Below, one piece after another: positions 1 to 11,564 of a stretch of DNA of 64,000 nucleotides. A program made the position numbers and the translations under genes. Source of the stretch: Podaxis mareebaensis (taxonomy: Eukaryota > Basidiomycota > Agaricomycetes > Agaricales > Agaricaceae); assembly GCA_018524725.1 (NCBI GenBank), contig JAEUWP010000475.1, forward strand, positions 26,762-90,761. The letters are read 5' to 3'. Below the pieces are notes generated by a model, which saw only the letters and a list, made by a program, of their open reading frames with translations, ran no database searches and was not told the origin of the DNA. Within the stretch, counting starts at the first letter, position 1, and the number at the start of each line of letters is the position of its first letter.

Positions 1-294
1 TGCCTAGAGAGTTGCATAGACCAAAGAACATGACAGTGGGCTTGAATAGTCCTTCATTTGTTAGGAATGCTGCTTTCCACTCATCTCCTTCTTTGATACA
101 CACATTGTTGTATCCCCAAATGATATCTAGCTTGTTGAAGTATTTGGTGTCCTTCATCCAATTAGTGGTAGTGGTGTTCTGTCTTTGACTGTAACACTGT
201 TGAGTCTCTGATAGTCTTGTACCAATCATTTGGATCTATCCTTCTTTGGGATGAAGAAGCATAGTGATGCATAAGGGGATTTTAATGGTCAGAT

Positions 295-948
295 TTACCC
301 TGATGTGAGATTCTTCTTAATAAACTTGTGAAGTTCCTCCTTCTCCTTGACTGTTATGGGGTACACCTTAGCTGGTAGTTCTTGTGGGCTTTCTTCAGTG
401 AGGTTGATTTCATGGTCCCATTCTATGTGGTCAGGTAGTTTATCAAAGTTCTGCTTGTTGAATAAGTATGTGTAACCTCTGATGTACTCCAGTAGGTCTG
501 CTTCCTTTATTTTGTCTGGTACCTTTTCTTCCTGTATCTGTGTGCCATTTCTTCTCAGCCTTGGTATGTCAATGGTTTTGTGTTCAATCTTGCATTCTGG
601 TGGGCACCTTGTGAACCTGATTTGTCTATTGTCCCAGTTGACCTTGGGGTTGTGTTGAGCTAGCCAGTCATGTCCTAGGAATATGTCTGCCAAGTTGATA
701 TGCTCAATGACTGCTGCCAGTTGTTCCTTGTGTCCATTAATATCCATTTTTAGTTCTGTATATTCTGTGATGTTTTGTCCCTTGTTGTGAGTCCCATCTG
801 CATTGTATACTTCAAATAGTTTCTCCAGCTTCTTTGTCAGTATCTCCTGTTCCTCAACTGCTTTCTTTGTAATGCAGGTGTGTGTGCATGTAGGAATGCT
901 TAGGTCAGGTTTTCTCACAGTTGTGATGGACTTATAGGTAGCCATCAT
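295..948 (-). pseudogene. Protease/RT-linker part of the Gypsy polyprotein
   Basis: This open stretch of 217 codons has the layout of the aspartic protease C-terminus and linker preceding Gypsy RT. It contains a FLGHDWL motif (the hydrophobic-Leu-Gly element of retropepsins), followed by a polar spacer and the 'LP.K.YPIT..E...L..FI' segment that opens Gypsy reverse transcriptase. It ends shortly before the RT palm because of a frame break. It is part of the element above, not a host gene. Confidence 0.75.
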
Positions 949-1253
949 TTTCGTAGCTTTCTTTTCTTTAGGTCTTTATTTTCATCAACTCACCCTATGT
1001 TTGTGTAGCCAGCACCTATATAACTAGTCTTACACACTTGGGCATGACGATCTAAGACTCTCAACACCTTCCTGTGAGGCCTAAGGCCTTACAGTGCATC
1101 CAGAGTCAACTAGTGTCATCAGTCTCTATTGCTTGTTTCTGGGTGTTTAAACCTTTGGTTTCACAAAGAGTTCTTGCACTCTATTTCTTCTTTGAGGAAT
1201 CATGTATGATTGTCTAGAAGAAGCTTTAAATATAGTGGCTCAAGAGTTTGTGC

Positions 1254-1514
1254 TCACTCTGAGCCTTTAGAAAAACCCTGCTGCTCTGTTCCTTCCTTGC
1301 CTTCCTGTTCCTCCTCTATGCTCCTGATGCATGCCTTCTTGAGTGCTCTGCAGTTTCTGGAGATGTATCCTTCTTTGCTACAGTTATAGCACCTTCTCCC
1401 TCCTGGCTTCTTGCAGTCTTGGGTGATGTGCCCTATGGTGTTGCATTTGAAGCATTGGGGTGGTGCCTTGCTGTTGGGTGTCATCTGTGTTCCTATCTCC
1501 ATTGGTTGACCCAT
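1254..1514 (-). pseudogene. Gag zinc-knuckle fragment (two CCHC motifs)
   Basis: The 86-codon stretch holds two consecutive C-x2-C-x4-H-x4-C knuckles: CFKCNTIGHITQDC and, nine residues later, CYNCSKEGYISRNC. In retroelement Gag such knuckles bind the element's RNA. An acidic, Glu-rich tail follows before the stop. Upstream Gag core sequence lies in other frames, so the gene is broken. Confidence 0.8.
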
Positions 1515-2480
1515 GCCTCCATATGTGATGCCAGTTCCTATGCATCTGGTTCAGGTTTCAATGGCTTCATATTTCAAGCTAATATTCAGGATAGTCTCCT
1601 TCCATTGCTTGTAGGATTTGGGCATTGCCTCAATTGGGAATCCTAATATAGTCTTGATAATGTCTAAGCATGTATTCTTTTTGAGTAGGAATATAGCATA
1701 TTTGTTGTCTGTCTTGGACCTTGTCTTCAATATGTCAAATTCAATGAGGAAGTCTGCTATGTACTTGTTGTTCTGTTGGTATGTCTTGATTCTCCATTCT
1801 GCATCACTCTGTTATCCTTCATTCCTGAATATTGCCTCTACTTCCTTTCAGAATGTATCCCATACAAGTGTGTCATCACTGTTCTCCATCTGGTTGAGTT
1901 TTATACTTGCAAATTGCCCTGCTGTTCCTCTTCTCATTTGTGAGAGTACTACTACAGCCCTCTTGTCAGCCTCTTCAATCTTGTTGAACTTCAAGAAAAA
2001 TGTCATCAACCTCCATCAGTTGTTGAACTGGCTTCTGTTTCCATTGAAAAATCCTAGATCAGAGACCAATGATTTCCCTCCTGTCTGCTGAGTTGCTGCT
2101 GTTTCTTTGGCCATGTCAATATCAATGTCTTCTTTGTCTACTGGTTCTGATTCTTCTTCATCTGCAGGTTCTTCTGGTTCTTCTTTGTCTGCTGATTCCT
2201 CTGGTTGTTCTTCATCTGCAAGTTCTGGCTGGCCTTCAAGTTCTGACTCAGTGGTTTCTTCATCATTGGTGTGCTCACTCTCTGTAATATCTGAGAACTC
2301 TGCCACTGATGGCTCTCTGGTCTGTCCTAGGCTGTATAGTGCTGGTGTTCCTTCTCAACTGTTCCAAATATTGCTTCTGCTCATACACTGAGCCTTGCTC
2401 CTAGTTGAGCACTGGTGTCATACCTGGTTGCACCTTGATACACACCCCTAGCTGGGCCTTCCTTGTTGCAAGGTGAGTTG

Positions 2481-3150
2481 ATGCTTTACCAAATGTTACA
2501 ACCTTTGTATGAACTCAGGTTGCAACTAGGCAAAGACTTGAGAATGAGCAAAGGAGAAAGAACTAGTTGGTAAAGCATAAGGAATACAGGTGCTCTACCT
2601 AGGGCTTATATACTGTGGGGAGGATAGCTAAGAATAGATGAAACAAGAGGATGAGTCAGTAGATGACTAAGGTGAGATGTGACAAGGGGCTGAAACATAG
2701 GATGAAATGGTATGCTGAGTAAGTATGCTCTAAATATAGCTGAGACCATAACAATCACTCTTCAATGTCTGATCCTCAATGGCACTCCACTATCAGAATC
2801 TTTGACCAGTTCAACATGAATGTCACAACTGTACATGTGCCAATGCCCTCCCATTGCAAGAATGTCCTATTCTATAGCTGTTATCACTCTTATGATGGAA
2901 AGAATTTCAGGCAGGAATACAAACAATACATGAAAGTGTGGGTTAAAGCTAAATGATTGGGTGGATTTCTCAGGTACATAGAAGAGAGAAGCAATGAATG
3001 TTTTCTTGTGTAGTATTCAATAATTTTTTTGCATATGGAACAAACAGTTTATGTTTTCAATGACATATATTTGTGTGGGGATATATGAGCCTGCATGCCA
3101 GATTCAATTATTCCACATGCATAAAAAATCCACTACCTCTAACAGTCCCA
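2481..3150. other. CpG-poor flank of the retroelement, no gene seen
   Basis: The sequence is AT-rich and nearly free of CpG. It may contain the 5' LTR of the minus-strand element, but I could not find paired LTR ends. A 63-codon open frame at 2765-2956 has no recognisable domain and is probably chance. Confidence 0.5.
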
Positions 3151-3159
3151 CAAGACAGG

Positions 3160-3335
3160 GCCTATTCTGCATACAGTAAGAAATGACTTATTCCATGCAC
3201 AACAGATACCTATTCTGCATGCAGTAAGAAATGACTTATTCCACATGCAACAGATACCTAGTCTGCATGCAGTAAGAAATGACTTATTCTGCATGTGCAA
3301 AAAAATTGACTTGTTCCACATGCACAAAAAGTGAC
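3160..3335. repeat. 48-bp tandem repeat, about 3.5 copies
   Basis: The motif AAATGACTTATTC recurs at 3181, 3229 and 3277, a period of exactly 48 bp. Each copy joins a CTGCATGCAGTAAG segment to a TTCCA-TGCA-ACAGATACC segment. Copies differ mostly by C/T and G/A changes at sites that would be CpG in an ancestor. Confidence 0.8.
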
Positions 3336-3594
3336 AACACAATCTTTTATACTATATACACTAGTTACAGAGTGGCTAATTCACATGCACAGCTACATTT
3401 TGTGTATGGGGGTCTTTTATTTTTGTACACATTGGTGCACCATAATTGATTTCCTGTTGTAACAAAGTCACCTGACATGGACATCATACTTACCTGCTCT
3501 TGATATCTTACTAGCCTTTATGGGCAATATCTAGCTCACAGTCATTTTCACAAATACACTAGAACTTATCTAATAAACACACCATCAGTTTGTG

Positions 3595-3945
3595 AAACCA
3601 TTTTATGACATTTCACATGGCCTCAACTTTGTGTGTGGCTTTATGATATTTGTGTGGCTTCAATTTTGTGTGCAGTTTTATGATATTTTGCATGGCCTTG
3701 ATTTTATGTGCAGTTTTATGATATTTTGCATGGCTCCAATTTTGTGCGTGGCTTTATAATGTTTTGCACAGCCTTGATTTTGCACATGGCTTTATGATAT
3801 TTTGTGTGGCCTCAATTTTGCACACAGCTTTATGATATTTTGTGCAGCCTCAATTTTGTGTGCAGCTTTATGATATTTTGTGCATGGCTTTATGATATTT
3901 TGCATGCAGCTTTATGATATTTGCATGCAGGTCATACCTGGTGCA
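3595..3945. repeat. 38-bp tandem repeat with copy-specific CpG decay
   Basis: About nine units share TTTATGATATTTTG (starts at 3602, 3640, 3677 and 3715, a period of 37-38 bp). Between these anchors the units differ almost only as TG, CA or CG at the same dinucleotides: TGTGTGG, TGCATGG, TGCACAG, TGTGCAG, GTGCGTGG. This suggests an ancestral unit rich in GCGCG and independent deamination in each copy. The last units are shortened. Confidence 0.8.
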
Positions 3946-3989
3946 CAGGCTGCAGATAAACTATACTATACAAACAATCTGATCATTAT

Positions 3990-4095
3990 ATAATGATACA
4001 TCCAATTTCTGCGCGGCAACTCGTTTTCGCGCACAAAGGACGTTTCGCGCGGAACATTTTATTTTTGTCCACGTTGGAGCGCCATAGACGGTACT
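3990..4095. repeat. CpG-intact copy of a repeat that occurs CpG-decayed at 3381-3445
   Basis: The stretch TTTTATTTTTGTCCACGTTG at about 4058, followed by GAGCGCCATA, matches 3414-3445 (TTTTATTTTTGTACACATTG then GTGCACCATA). The CG dinucleotides here appear as CA or TG there. Upstream, GCGCGGC...GTTTTCGCGC here pairs with GCACAGC...ATTTTGTGTA there. The two copies therefore sit on opposite sides of a CpG boundary. Confidence 0.65.
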
Positions 4096-5412
4096 GTCAA
4101 GTCTCGTTATAACGTTACGGGAATGACTGCTCCCATTTTCAGCGAGAGCCCGAGGCTCGTGGGTTGGACACAATAGTAGACAATAGTCGATTGGAAGGGG
4201 TATAATATTGACCCCACGACGTTTAGAAGGGAAGCCTCGGTGCCAATGATGACTTGTATACGAGGGATATTATTAGCAAGATATAATTAGTGGGTTATTT
4301 CTATCCCTTCTAAAGACGGACAATGCGTGCAACTTGGAAGCTTGGATGGCTTCTATCAGCCACGGGGTTTGAACGTTCGAGCTGGCGTGCTTGTATCTGG
4401 GGTTCAGATGGATGATAATCCAGGATCAGGGAGATCGATGGAGAGAGGATTTGGTCACTGTAGTAAATCTTTCTTCCGCCTAACCCACTCTTAGAGCTCG
4501 ACCGTCCGGTGACATGTGGTGACCGGAGTTGAAGCTGGGAGGGGATGGCTAAAATACATTTGGTTGTAAGTACCTGGAAGCCCCACTCGACTGCGCGATA
4601 TGCTTCGGCGTCCCCGCTCGAAGGCTCGAAGATAGCGCCGAGAATATTGATGCATCCTGTTGCGGCCGAAGGGTGAGTATCGGAAATTTGGTAGTGAGCA
4701 CATTATGGAAAAGGAAAGTTGGATCAATCATATTTTGCCAATCCAGCGCGCTGTTGTAGGTTGCCAAGGATCGCGGCGGCCGACGTTCAACCTAGAAGTG
4801 GATATTCATACCTAGGTTTGCGGTGTTTGCTCCTGGTGAAGACTTGTGCAGAGCCTATGCGATAGAACGATAGGGGTGAATGAATTTCTGGAAACTCGGA
4901 GTTGCAAAGTTGAGCTCATGGGACGGGGGTGTGAGACCAAAGTGGAGAGAGGCCGGCAAATACCGACTGGGCGTCTCGTAGACTGCCTGTCTGCGGTACC
5001 GGCAGCAGCGACGGCAGAGAAGCAAGCACCAGAAATAAACAGCCGAAGGTCAGCAGAAATAGAATGTCATCGAGAATCCGGAGGCAGAGAACATAGACCA
5101 GAAGTCGTAGCTTGGGATCCAACGCAGGGGGTGTCGAGTGACGTGTGTTCCAGGAACGAAATATTGCGTCAGAATTGTACGAGATATGGGAAAGGGACAG
5201 TCGATGTGGATCACAAGACAAGTGCCGAACGTTGGCAGAGAAAGGCGGACAGGCGTTGAGCGTTTGAGCCCCAGGCCAGGTGACCAAGTGACATGTTCCG
5301 TCCGTGCGCAACTCTTTCCCCTCATAACCACCCCCCTCCCCCACCCCCCATCCCAAATTCCAATCTAACCCCCACACTCCCGGTCTAAAAAAAAAACAAA
5401 ACTTGATCGACG
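4096..5412. other. Intergenic, no gene supported
   Basis: The sequence has normal CpG content. Open frames of 70-150 codons at 4491-4767 and 4846-5377 overlap on both strands and show no domain, signal peptide or splice logic. The last 100 bp before 5413 are C-rich and T-rich and probably hold the promoter and 5' UTR of the DUF3602 gene. Confidence 0.5.
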
Positions 5413-6484
5413 ATGATCACAGCGCAACGTACGAGCTCGCCAACGCCGTCTGGCCGGCGCCTGTCGCTAACCACCCGCCTGTCTGCCTTTGGCGCTAAGC
5501 TGACGCGGACGCTGAGCGGGAGCGAGGAGGATTCAGTAAAGAGCGAGGAAAAGGACAGTGTGTCGACAATCCTGCCAGTTCTCGGGAAAAAAGGTACAGT
5601 ATCATTCAAAACACGCCCATCTTTTATCCTGTGTTACCAGAGAGATAAGCTTATCGCTTATCTCTCCCCGGCGCATTCTATTTAATCCCTGCACCTTATC
5701 ATGCCTGATTACTTACGCCCATGTCCGCTCTTCAAGAACGCTCGCAATCTCGCGGCCGCGAAGCTTTCTCCACCGGCAGAGGCGGCCTAGGAAACATCCG
5801 CCAGACCTCCGCCTCCCGCACTCGTCCAGAAACCGGCCCAGACGATTTCTCCGACTCTAGAGGTCGCGAGCCAGCCCCCAACTCGGCAAAGCTATACTCG
5901 ACTGGTCGTGGTGGTGCTGGAAACATTCGCTCCCCGTCGAGGGACCCAAGTAAACCTCCAGCCCCAGCCCCCATCGATGCCTCTGAACAGGAGATTATTC
6001 GGAACCATATTGCTGCCAGCCAGGACGTGCCTGTGAGTTTTGCTGTGCCTTCCCTGTCGTGACTGACACCGTGTTCACATGTCACTCGTCATCATTAGTT
6101 CTCAAGCGGGCGTGGCGGTCTGGGCAACATCACCTCCCGTTCTCGTTCCCGCGGACCCGCGCTCGTATCAAACCCCGTCCATTCAACTGGCCGCGGCGGT
6201 GCAGGGAACATCCTGACTGGCGATGCAGGCAAAGCCGAGGTCTTGGACGAGAACGAAAGAAAGAAGCATGCTCCGCCCGACCATCCCGGCATGTACGTTC
6301 CACTTCTCGTCCTGCCTTTCAATTGACTCATTAATATGCGCATTATAGCCACTCGACTGGTCGTGGCGGCATCGCCAACCTCACCTCTGCCCCCCAACCA
6401 GCCATAGAACAAGTTGTTCATACACCCGGAGAATACGGCTCCACTGGCCGTGGTGGGGTTGGTAATATCAAGCATAACAATTAA
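5413..6484 (+). CDS. DUF3602 (Par32-like) repeat protein, 268 aa
   Basis: Exons are 5413-5593, 5737-6032, 6099-6292 and 6349-6484. All have GT-AG borders and keep frame. The protein carries six spaced copies of [S]-[ST]-GRGG-x-[GA]-N-[IL] (for example STGRGGLGNIR, STGRGGAGNIR, STGRGGVGNIK), the signature of fungal DUF3602. The rest is Ser/Arg/Pro-rich and probably disordered. The best studied member, yeast Par32, is phosphorylated after rapamycin treatment and represses Mep ammonium transporters. Transferring that role here is inference. No membrane segment or signal peptide is seen. The final repeat lies at the extreme C-terminus, just before the HNN end. The gene stands alone between gene-poor stretches. 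Confidence 0.85.
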
Positions 6485-8404
6485 ATTTTTGTGATACCCC
6501 CACACCTCTCACTTCTCCTATTCTATCCTATTACACCGGTTCTGGCCTTGCTCTTGCCCTGAACGTTTTAACCTTTATCTCGCTCTCGCAATGTACTATT
6601 AGTTGTATTTATTTATTGTTTTTAAAGTGCACAGCCAAGGCTTGATGCATTTGCTCACGCTTCAGTTTCACGAGTCGACGTCTTTAGCCATTTGGTACAG
6701 TATTGATCAATCATCAATCATTCGAATGGGCAAAAGCGCCACGGGAGGTCATGGGTCGACCCTGAATTGGAAGATGCAGTATCTTGCCCCTTTTGTCTTC
6801 TCCCCAGTTGTATTATGCTGTCAGGGCGCCTCCTCACGGGGATTAAGGCGTGCCTGAACGGAGTGGGGATATCGGAAATTTCGATGGATATTGCGGGGCG
6901 ATAGAGGTGAGTACAAAGTATCGGTGTCCATAGCCTACAGACCTATCCACACGCTGGGACAATGGCTATTTCTGCAAAATGAATAATGAAACCTTAGGCA
7001 ATTGCGGCAGACATTCCGCCTCCTCCCAATAATAAATACTATATAGATGATGTCACAATACCATCCGCAATCCTGGTCCGCCGTGCGTCTTTTGCCAGTC
7101 ACCGCTTCGTCCACTAAAGAATGCAGAGTAGGTACATACCTCTGGTTTATCCTTGCTACTTTGAGAAAGGCTAGGACTGCCACGTCTCTGGAAACTCAAT
7201 CATGACGCTTGTTCGCCTGCCCCTTCTGAATTGATTACCGATAGACTATGTGCCACACATCCTGCAGTGCGGGACCGGGGAACGCGGACAGTGTTTATGC
7301 ACACCCGCACATTAAGAGATGTACGTCACCCACGTTGAATCCGATGGACGGAAGTAACTCGACGGACTTTGAACCCCCGTAACTTGATGTTATGACCGTA
7401 GAACATTTCAAGTACCCATGCAATTTGCGTTTAAGTTAAAGCTCAAACTCTTCAAGGGATGCTATCACTGCCTTCGAGGCACAGCGAGGCGAGTTTCTAC
7501 AGTATCAGGGATTTAGACATTACATAGATTTGGCGTGGTACCCGGCCATGCAAACAGAACTGTTGAAGGTCCATCAAAGGAAGGCATGAATAAACGAGGT
7601 GCTCGGAGCATGGTTACGTCCGTCGACTGCCCGGGCCTCAAGAACCAAAGTCCAGCGACAATAAAGGAAAAACACCCGAGAACGACCTAAGGCAGTGTCA
7701 AGAACCGCGTGCGGGACGCTGGCAAGTCACGAGAGGTCAGACGGCAGACTTACAGGCCAAGAGAGATAAAGGAAGGACATGGAGAAGATGCAACTGAGTG
7801 GGGTGCGTAGATTAATTAGAAACTGTAGTCTACATAGAGTAGAGCTATGGGCGGAAATATTTCAAGGAAACGATCATATGTGTATACTGCATGATGGGAA
7901 AGGAACTAGAGTGGAGAGGATGTCTTTGGGAAAGGCGGGATAAGAGGCGGAATATTGAATTTTGAAGTCGGAGGCGGGGCTCCAGCTATGGGATGCGATT
8001 ACCCGTAAGTGTCTAGCGAGCATTTACAAGGAGTCGTTCGTCGATTCAGCGGCTTTGTGATATCTTCACGCTGATGAAACATGTGGGCGGATCGTCATGT
8101 GTCCAATGCTACAAATAGATTAGTTGCAGGACGGCGTTGTACGTCACATAAAATGCGATAGATTTGGTGCTTAACGGTCTGTGAGTACTTGGTAGCGAGC
8201 GAGTTATTACAAGAGATGTGGAATCTGAGGCTTGAGCTTGAGGCTCGGCATACGAGGGACAAAGATCCAACTTGCATGGCGTGAATCTACTTGTAATATC
8301 GAGTCGGACAGGCCTATAGGAGACTGTCAGGCTGCAAGGGTGAAAGGTGCATTCAGATTTGATAATGTACAAAACATTTCTAACAAGGCTAGTCAATCTA
8401 CACA
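6485..8404. other. Intergenic, no gene supported
   Basis: Both strands contain only short overlapping open frames without domain-like composition. I saw no tRNA, no tandem repeat and no terminal inverted repeat. Confidence 0.5.
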
Positions 8405-9464
8405 CTATACTGTTCTCTCAGCGACCGTCCTCCATTCTGCAGAGAATGCCTTTCCTTTCGCCACTTGGTAAATAACGAGAATGGAGGCAATACACTAGGG
8501 GGTAGCTTGGTCAGACCCAATATCTTTGCTTGGTCACATAAATTAAGCTATACCTGACCCGGGACAACAATCCACCTCACTAGCGGTACATGAATCTCCT
8601 TGGACCGGAATCCAAAAATGGCAAAGATCGTCGGCAGGACATTAATTACAGCAGACTCGAGGAGGATACCCGAGATCCGGAGGTGATTTTTCGTCAAAGT
8701 GGGGGACACGGCAAGCGCCAGCCGGCGGTGAAGCATGAGACGAATTATGATATTGAACGTCACAAAGAGGTTGAGGACAACATTGAGTGCCATGCCGATC
8801 TGGAATAAAATGGTGCTGGTTTGGGTTTGGGTATTCATGAAGGGTACATTGTGGTCTGATAATGCGACAGAGGTGGTACCAACGACTGAGAGTATGGTTC
8901 TCAATATAAGAAACTGATGGAGCTCGATAATCGGACTCACCAAACAAGCTGAGCCATAAGCAACAAGGAAAAATCCAACACAGATGGTGCAAACCGGCCT
9001 GGCGGCCTAAAAATAGTGCCTTTTGCACCATGTAACATCGCCATACCTGTATGACTCTGTTCAATGGCCCGGATCTTCTAGAGAGCAAGAAAAAGAGGAC
9101 TCACGAAGAGTCCATCGGTTAGCGTCACAAGAAAAACGATGAATATGTTGGACCAGTCGTGAGCGAAATGAGTGAGATGATCCGGCTCCGTATAGAAGAA
9201 TGCCTTGAGAACCGCTCGAACATTCCAGACCTCCAGGAAGGTATTTATTAAGAGGACAAGTATCACATGCAACTGCATCATCTGCCGTTGTGAGAACCAT
9301 CGCCTAGTGTTATCGAGAGCCGAACGACGCGAATAAAGAAGTTCGAGACATGATATCCCAAGTGTGACGAGCACACCATAACAGGCGGCGCCAAGAGTCA
9401 TTGCAATAACCCATATAACTCCTGTGTGTGGTAAGCCGGATTGGGTGGTGTATTGAGGGTTCAT
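8405..9464 (-). CDS. Seven-helix-type membrane protein, paralogue A (295 aa)
   Basis: Exons on the minus strand are 9464-9105, 9046-8941, 8885-8554 and 8494-8405. Introns are 58, 55 and 59 nt. The product has about seven hydrophobic segments and belongs to a large, uncharacterised agaricomycete membrane family. Shared landmarks with the copy at 20.2 kb are a YG.LVTL segment in helix 1, LTDGL[FL] before intron 1, [VI]WRCY.VQKAL after it, LR[IT]GILLESAV in the middle and ASILVIYQVAK at the C-terminus. The exon-2 length (106 nt) and all intron phases match the paralogue, which is the main support for this model. Topology resembles a receptor or transporter, but no ligand or function is known. 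Confidence 0.85.
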
Positions 9465-11564
9465 ATCGGGATGGACAACGAGGAGCGGGGAAGACGATTC
9501 TGCTCTGTGGCAAGTTTTCAGGGAGCATTTATTACCAAAGGGTGAGTTGCGTTTGAAGATTCGTTGCCAATCATTTTGTTCGTGTGTATGATAGCTGATG
9601 CTGTTGATCCCAGCCCCAGTGTCACCATCACATTATTCCAGTCTTCGTGGAGAAACAGGGGCCAAATGGGAACGAGAAAGACGAAAGCTGGAGGATAACA
9701 CCCAGCTCGGGCTCTCACAAGTCACCGCCCTGGTGTAACGGGTGGTGCTTCGGGAATGGCGATTGTTAGTACGGATCGTGAATTGGCTTTCAATAGCACG
9801 GACCGTAAACACCATGACTCCAAGGGTAGAACCTCAGGGGGGGGGGGGGTTAAGGTTAGAGAAGGAACTTGGGTGGTCACCGGATCTAAAAAGCTGAAGT
9901 CCTAAATGAGTGTATGCCTCAAGTGATATCATTTGGAAACCATCGCTACGGCCACCGGAGATGCTCCTCCATTTATTGAACACACGAGAAGCGTAGGATC
10001 AAACATTGCAGCGGATGTAGCTCCAAAACTCGTCCATGAAGTGCTTTCAGCAGGCTCGAATGAATGACCTATTCTGGAGTTATTCCATACTCGCCGAGAA
10101 CATGTATTCAGCACTAAACGCCCATCTCCCTTCATGTTCAGCCACCATCAATGGCTGAGCAATCTCATATCAGTGCAATAGCATAAGCTGAGTCGATCGT
10201 TCAGTTCCTTTCGCCACCGATGTCGGTCGTCTACGTCTGACCCGGGCAAGCGAGATGAACACCTCTCCGGTGTACGAAAAGCTTTACGGATTGATTGAAT
10301 TAATCACACCGTTACTACCCGCCTAATAAAGGACATACACGCTGCTTCTATTTCTCACAACGCGGTTTACTCATTTACTTCAAATCTTTGCATGGTCGAT
10401 TTAGGTTAACGTGAAGAATCAGTCGATCAATAAATAAATATTCATGGACCTAAAACAATGGAAACTTCATAACAGCATCGTAACAACAAAGACACGCAAA
10501 AAGGAAAAATGAAAAAGTAATAGTTTAAAGCTCAATAAACCGAATTACTGACGAATGTAAAAGTCGTTTTAAAGGAGTATCGTTCTCTGAGAACGACAAG
10601 AAACGGAAGGATCCACAAAAGAATTGACTAGGGCTACTCACCGTGAATGTTCCAAAACGACTAGAAGTGAACTAAAAAAAAGGGACAAGACAAAGAAAAA
10701 GGGACTAAAGACCACGAAGTAGTTACCATAAACTTTCATATGCTGCGTAACCGGAATCGGCTAAGCCAGGGATAGGGACATAGTGTGGGGGCGGAAGGAG
10801 TTCTATGCTAGAAACAAGAGGACCAAACAGAAACGAGAGAGGCGTAAGACGGAGAGCCCTTACGAGTCTGCGTCGGGGAGGACGGAACGGGAAGGTGTAT
10901 GGCTGGCGGATATTACAGTGCGGCGGTGTGAGAACGATGCAGTGCGATGAGGTACGGGGAGCGTATATGTGAACTGGGGTTCGAGTTTTATTGACGTGGG
11001 CTACACAACGTAGCTCAAGGCCCGAAGTTGAACTTCGAAAAGGATAAAACCAGGGAAGGGAGGGTGATTATCAAAAAAGCCGCAAGGTCGGAACGAGTGA
11101 GTGACGGGCGATATTGAGGGAACGAGCGAGACGAGTGTGCAAGTGAACGAAAACCACGAAGCAGAGTAAAGACCAGAAAAGCCGAAAACCTACACGGCTA
11201 AGTAGACCGGTATTAAATGGTATCTTGCAGTCGGAGTAGCTGGAGGAGGGTTGCGCGGGCGTATTCGGTGGGGGGCAAAACAGGGTAACGCGAGAGCCGG
11301 TGCCGATTCGATGTCCGTCTCGATGGCGAAAGGGGTGAAGTTAAAAAACAAACGAATTATTCCTGGTCGGTATCATGCTAAAGGTGCGTATATGCGGTGG
11401 CGTTGCCTGACGTGTAAATGCTGCGTGCCTATGACACTGTCCAATCTGCTCCTAGCGCACTCTCTTCTGTGATTATGCTCTCTTTCACCCCCGCCTCCGC
11501 CTCCGCCTCCACCTCCACCTTCCCTTACCCAAGACGCGGAGTCGCAGGCCAGCGGCTCCCCACC
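9465..11564. other. Intergenic, no gene supported; run of 13 G at 9837-9849
   Basis: The left part must hold the promoter of the minus-strand membrane protein gene. A homopolymer run of 13 G lies at 9837-9849. Between 10.2 and 11.2 kb the sequence is A-rich on the plus strand with no sizeable open frame. A short imperfect CCGCCT repeat lies around 11488-11518. Confidence 0.45.

Larger units (their letters stand above)
1..2480 (-). mobile_element. Decayed Ty3/Gypsy-like LTR retrotransposon (gag to RT), cut by the window edge
   Basis: Minus-strand coding remnants run from an acidic Gag N-terminus (2306-2016) through a Gag core, two CCHC zinc knuckles (1454-1350) and a retropepsin/linker region (948-295) into reverse transcriptase at the left edge. 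The RT part (294-1) shows a KLD..WGYNNV block and the MFFGLCNS block typical of Ty3/Gypsy RT. The frame is broken by several stops and shifts, for example in the Gag core around 1.8-2.0 kb and near position 160. The element is therefore inactive. CpG is almost absent, which fits long methylation and deamination. RNase H and integrase would lie left of the window. LTR ends were not identified. Confidence 0.85.

Noticed and set aside
4846..5377. 137- and 153-codon frames on opposite strands
   Set aside because: Overlap each other, no domain, and end near the promoter of the DUF3602 gene.
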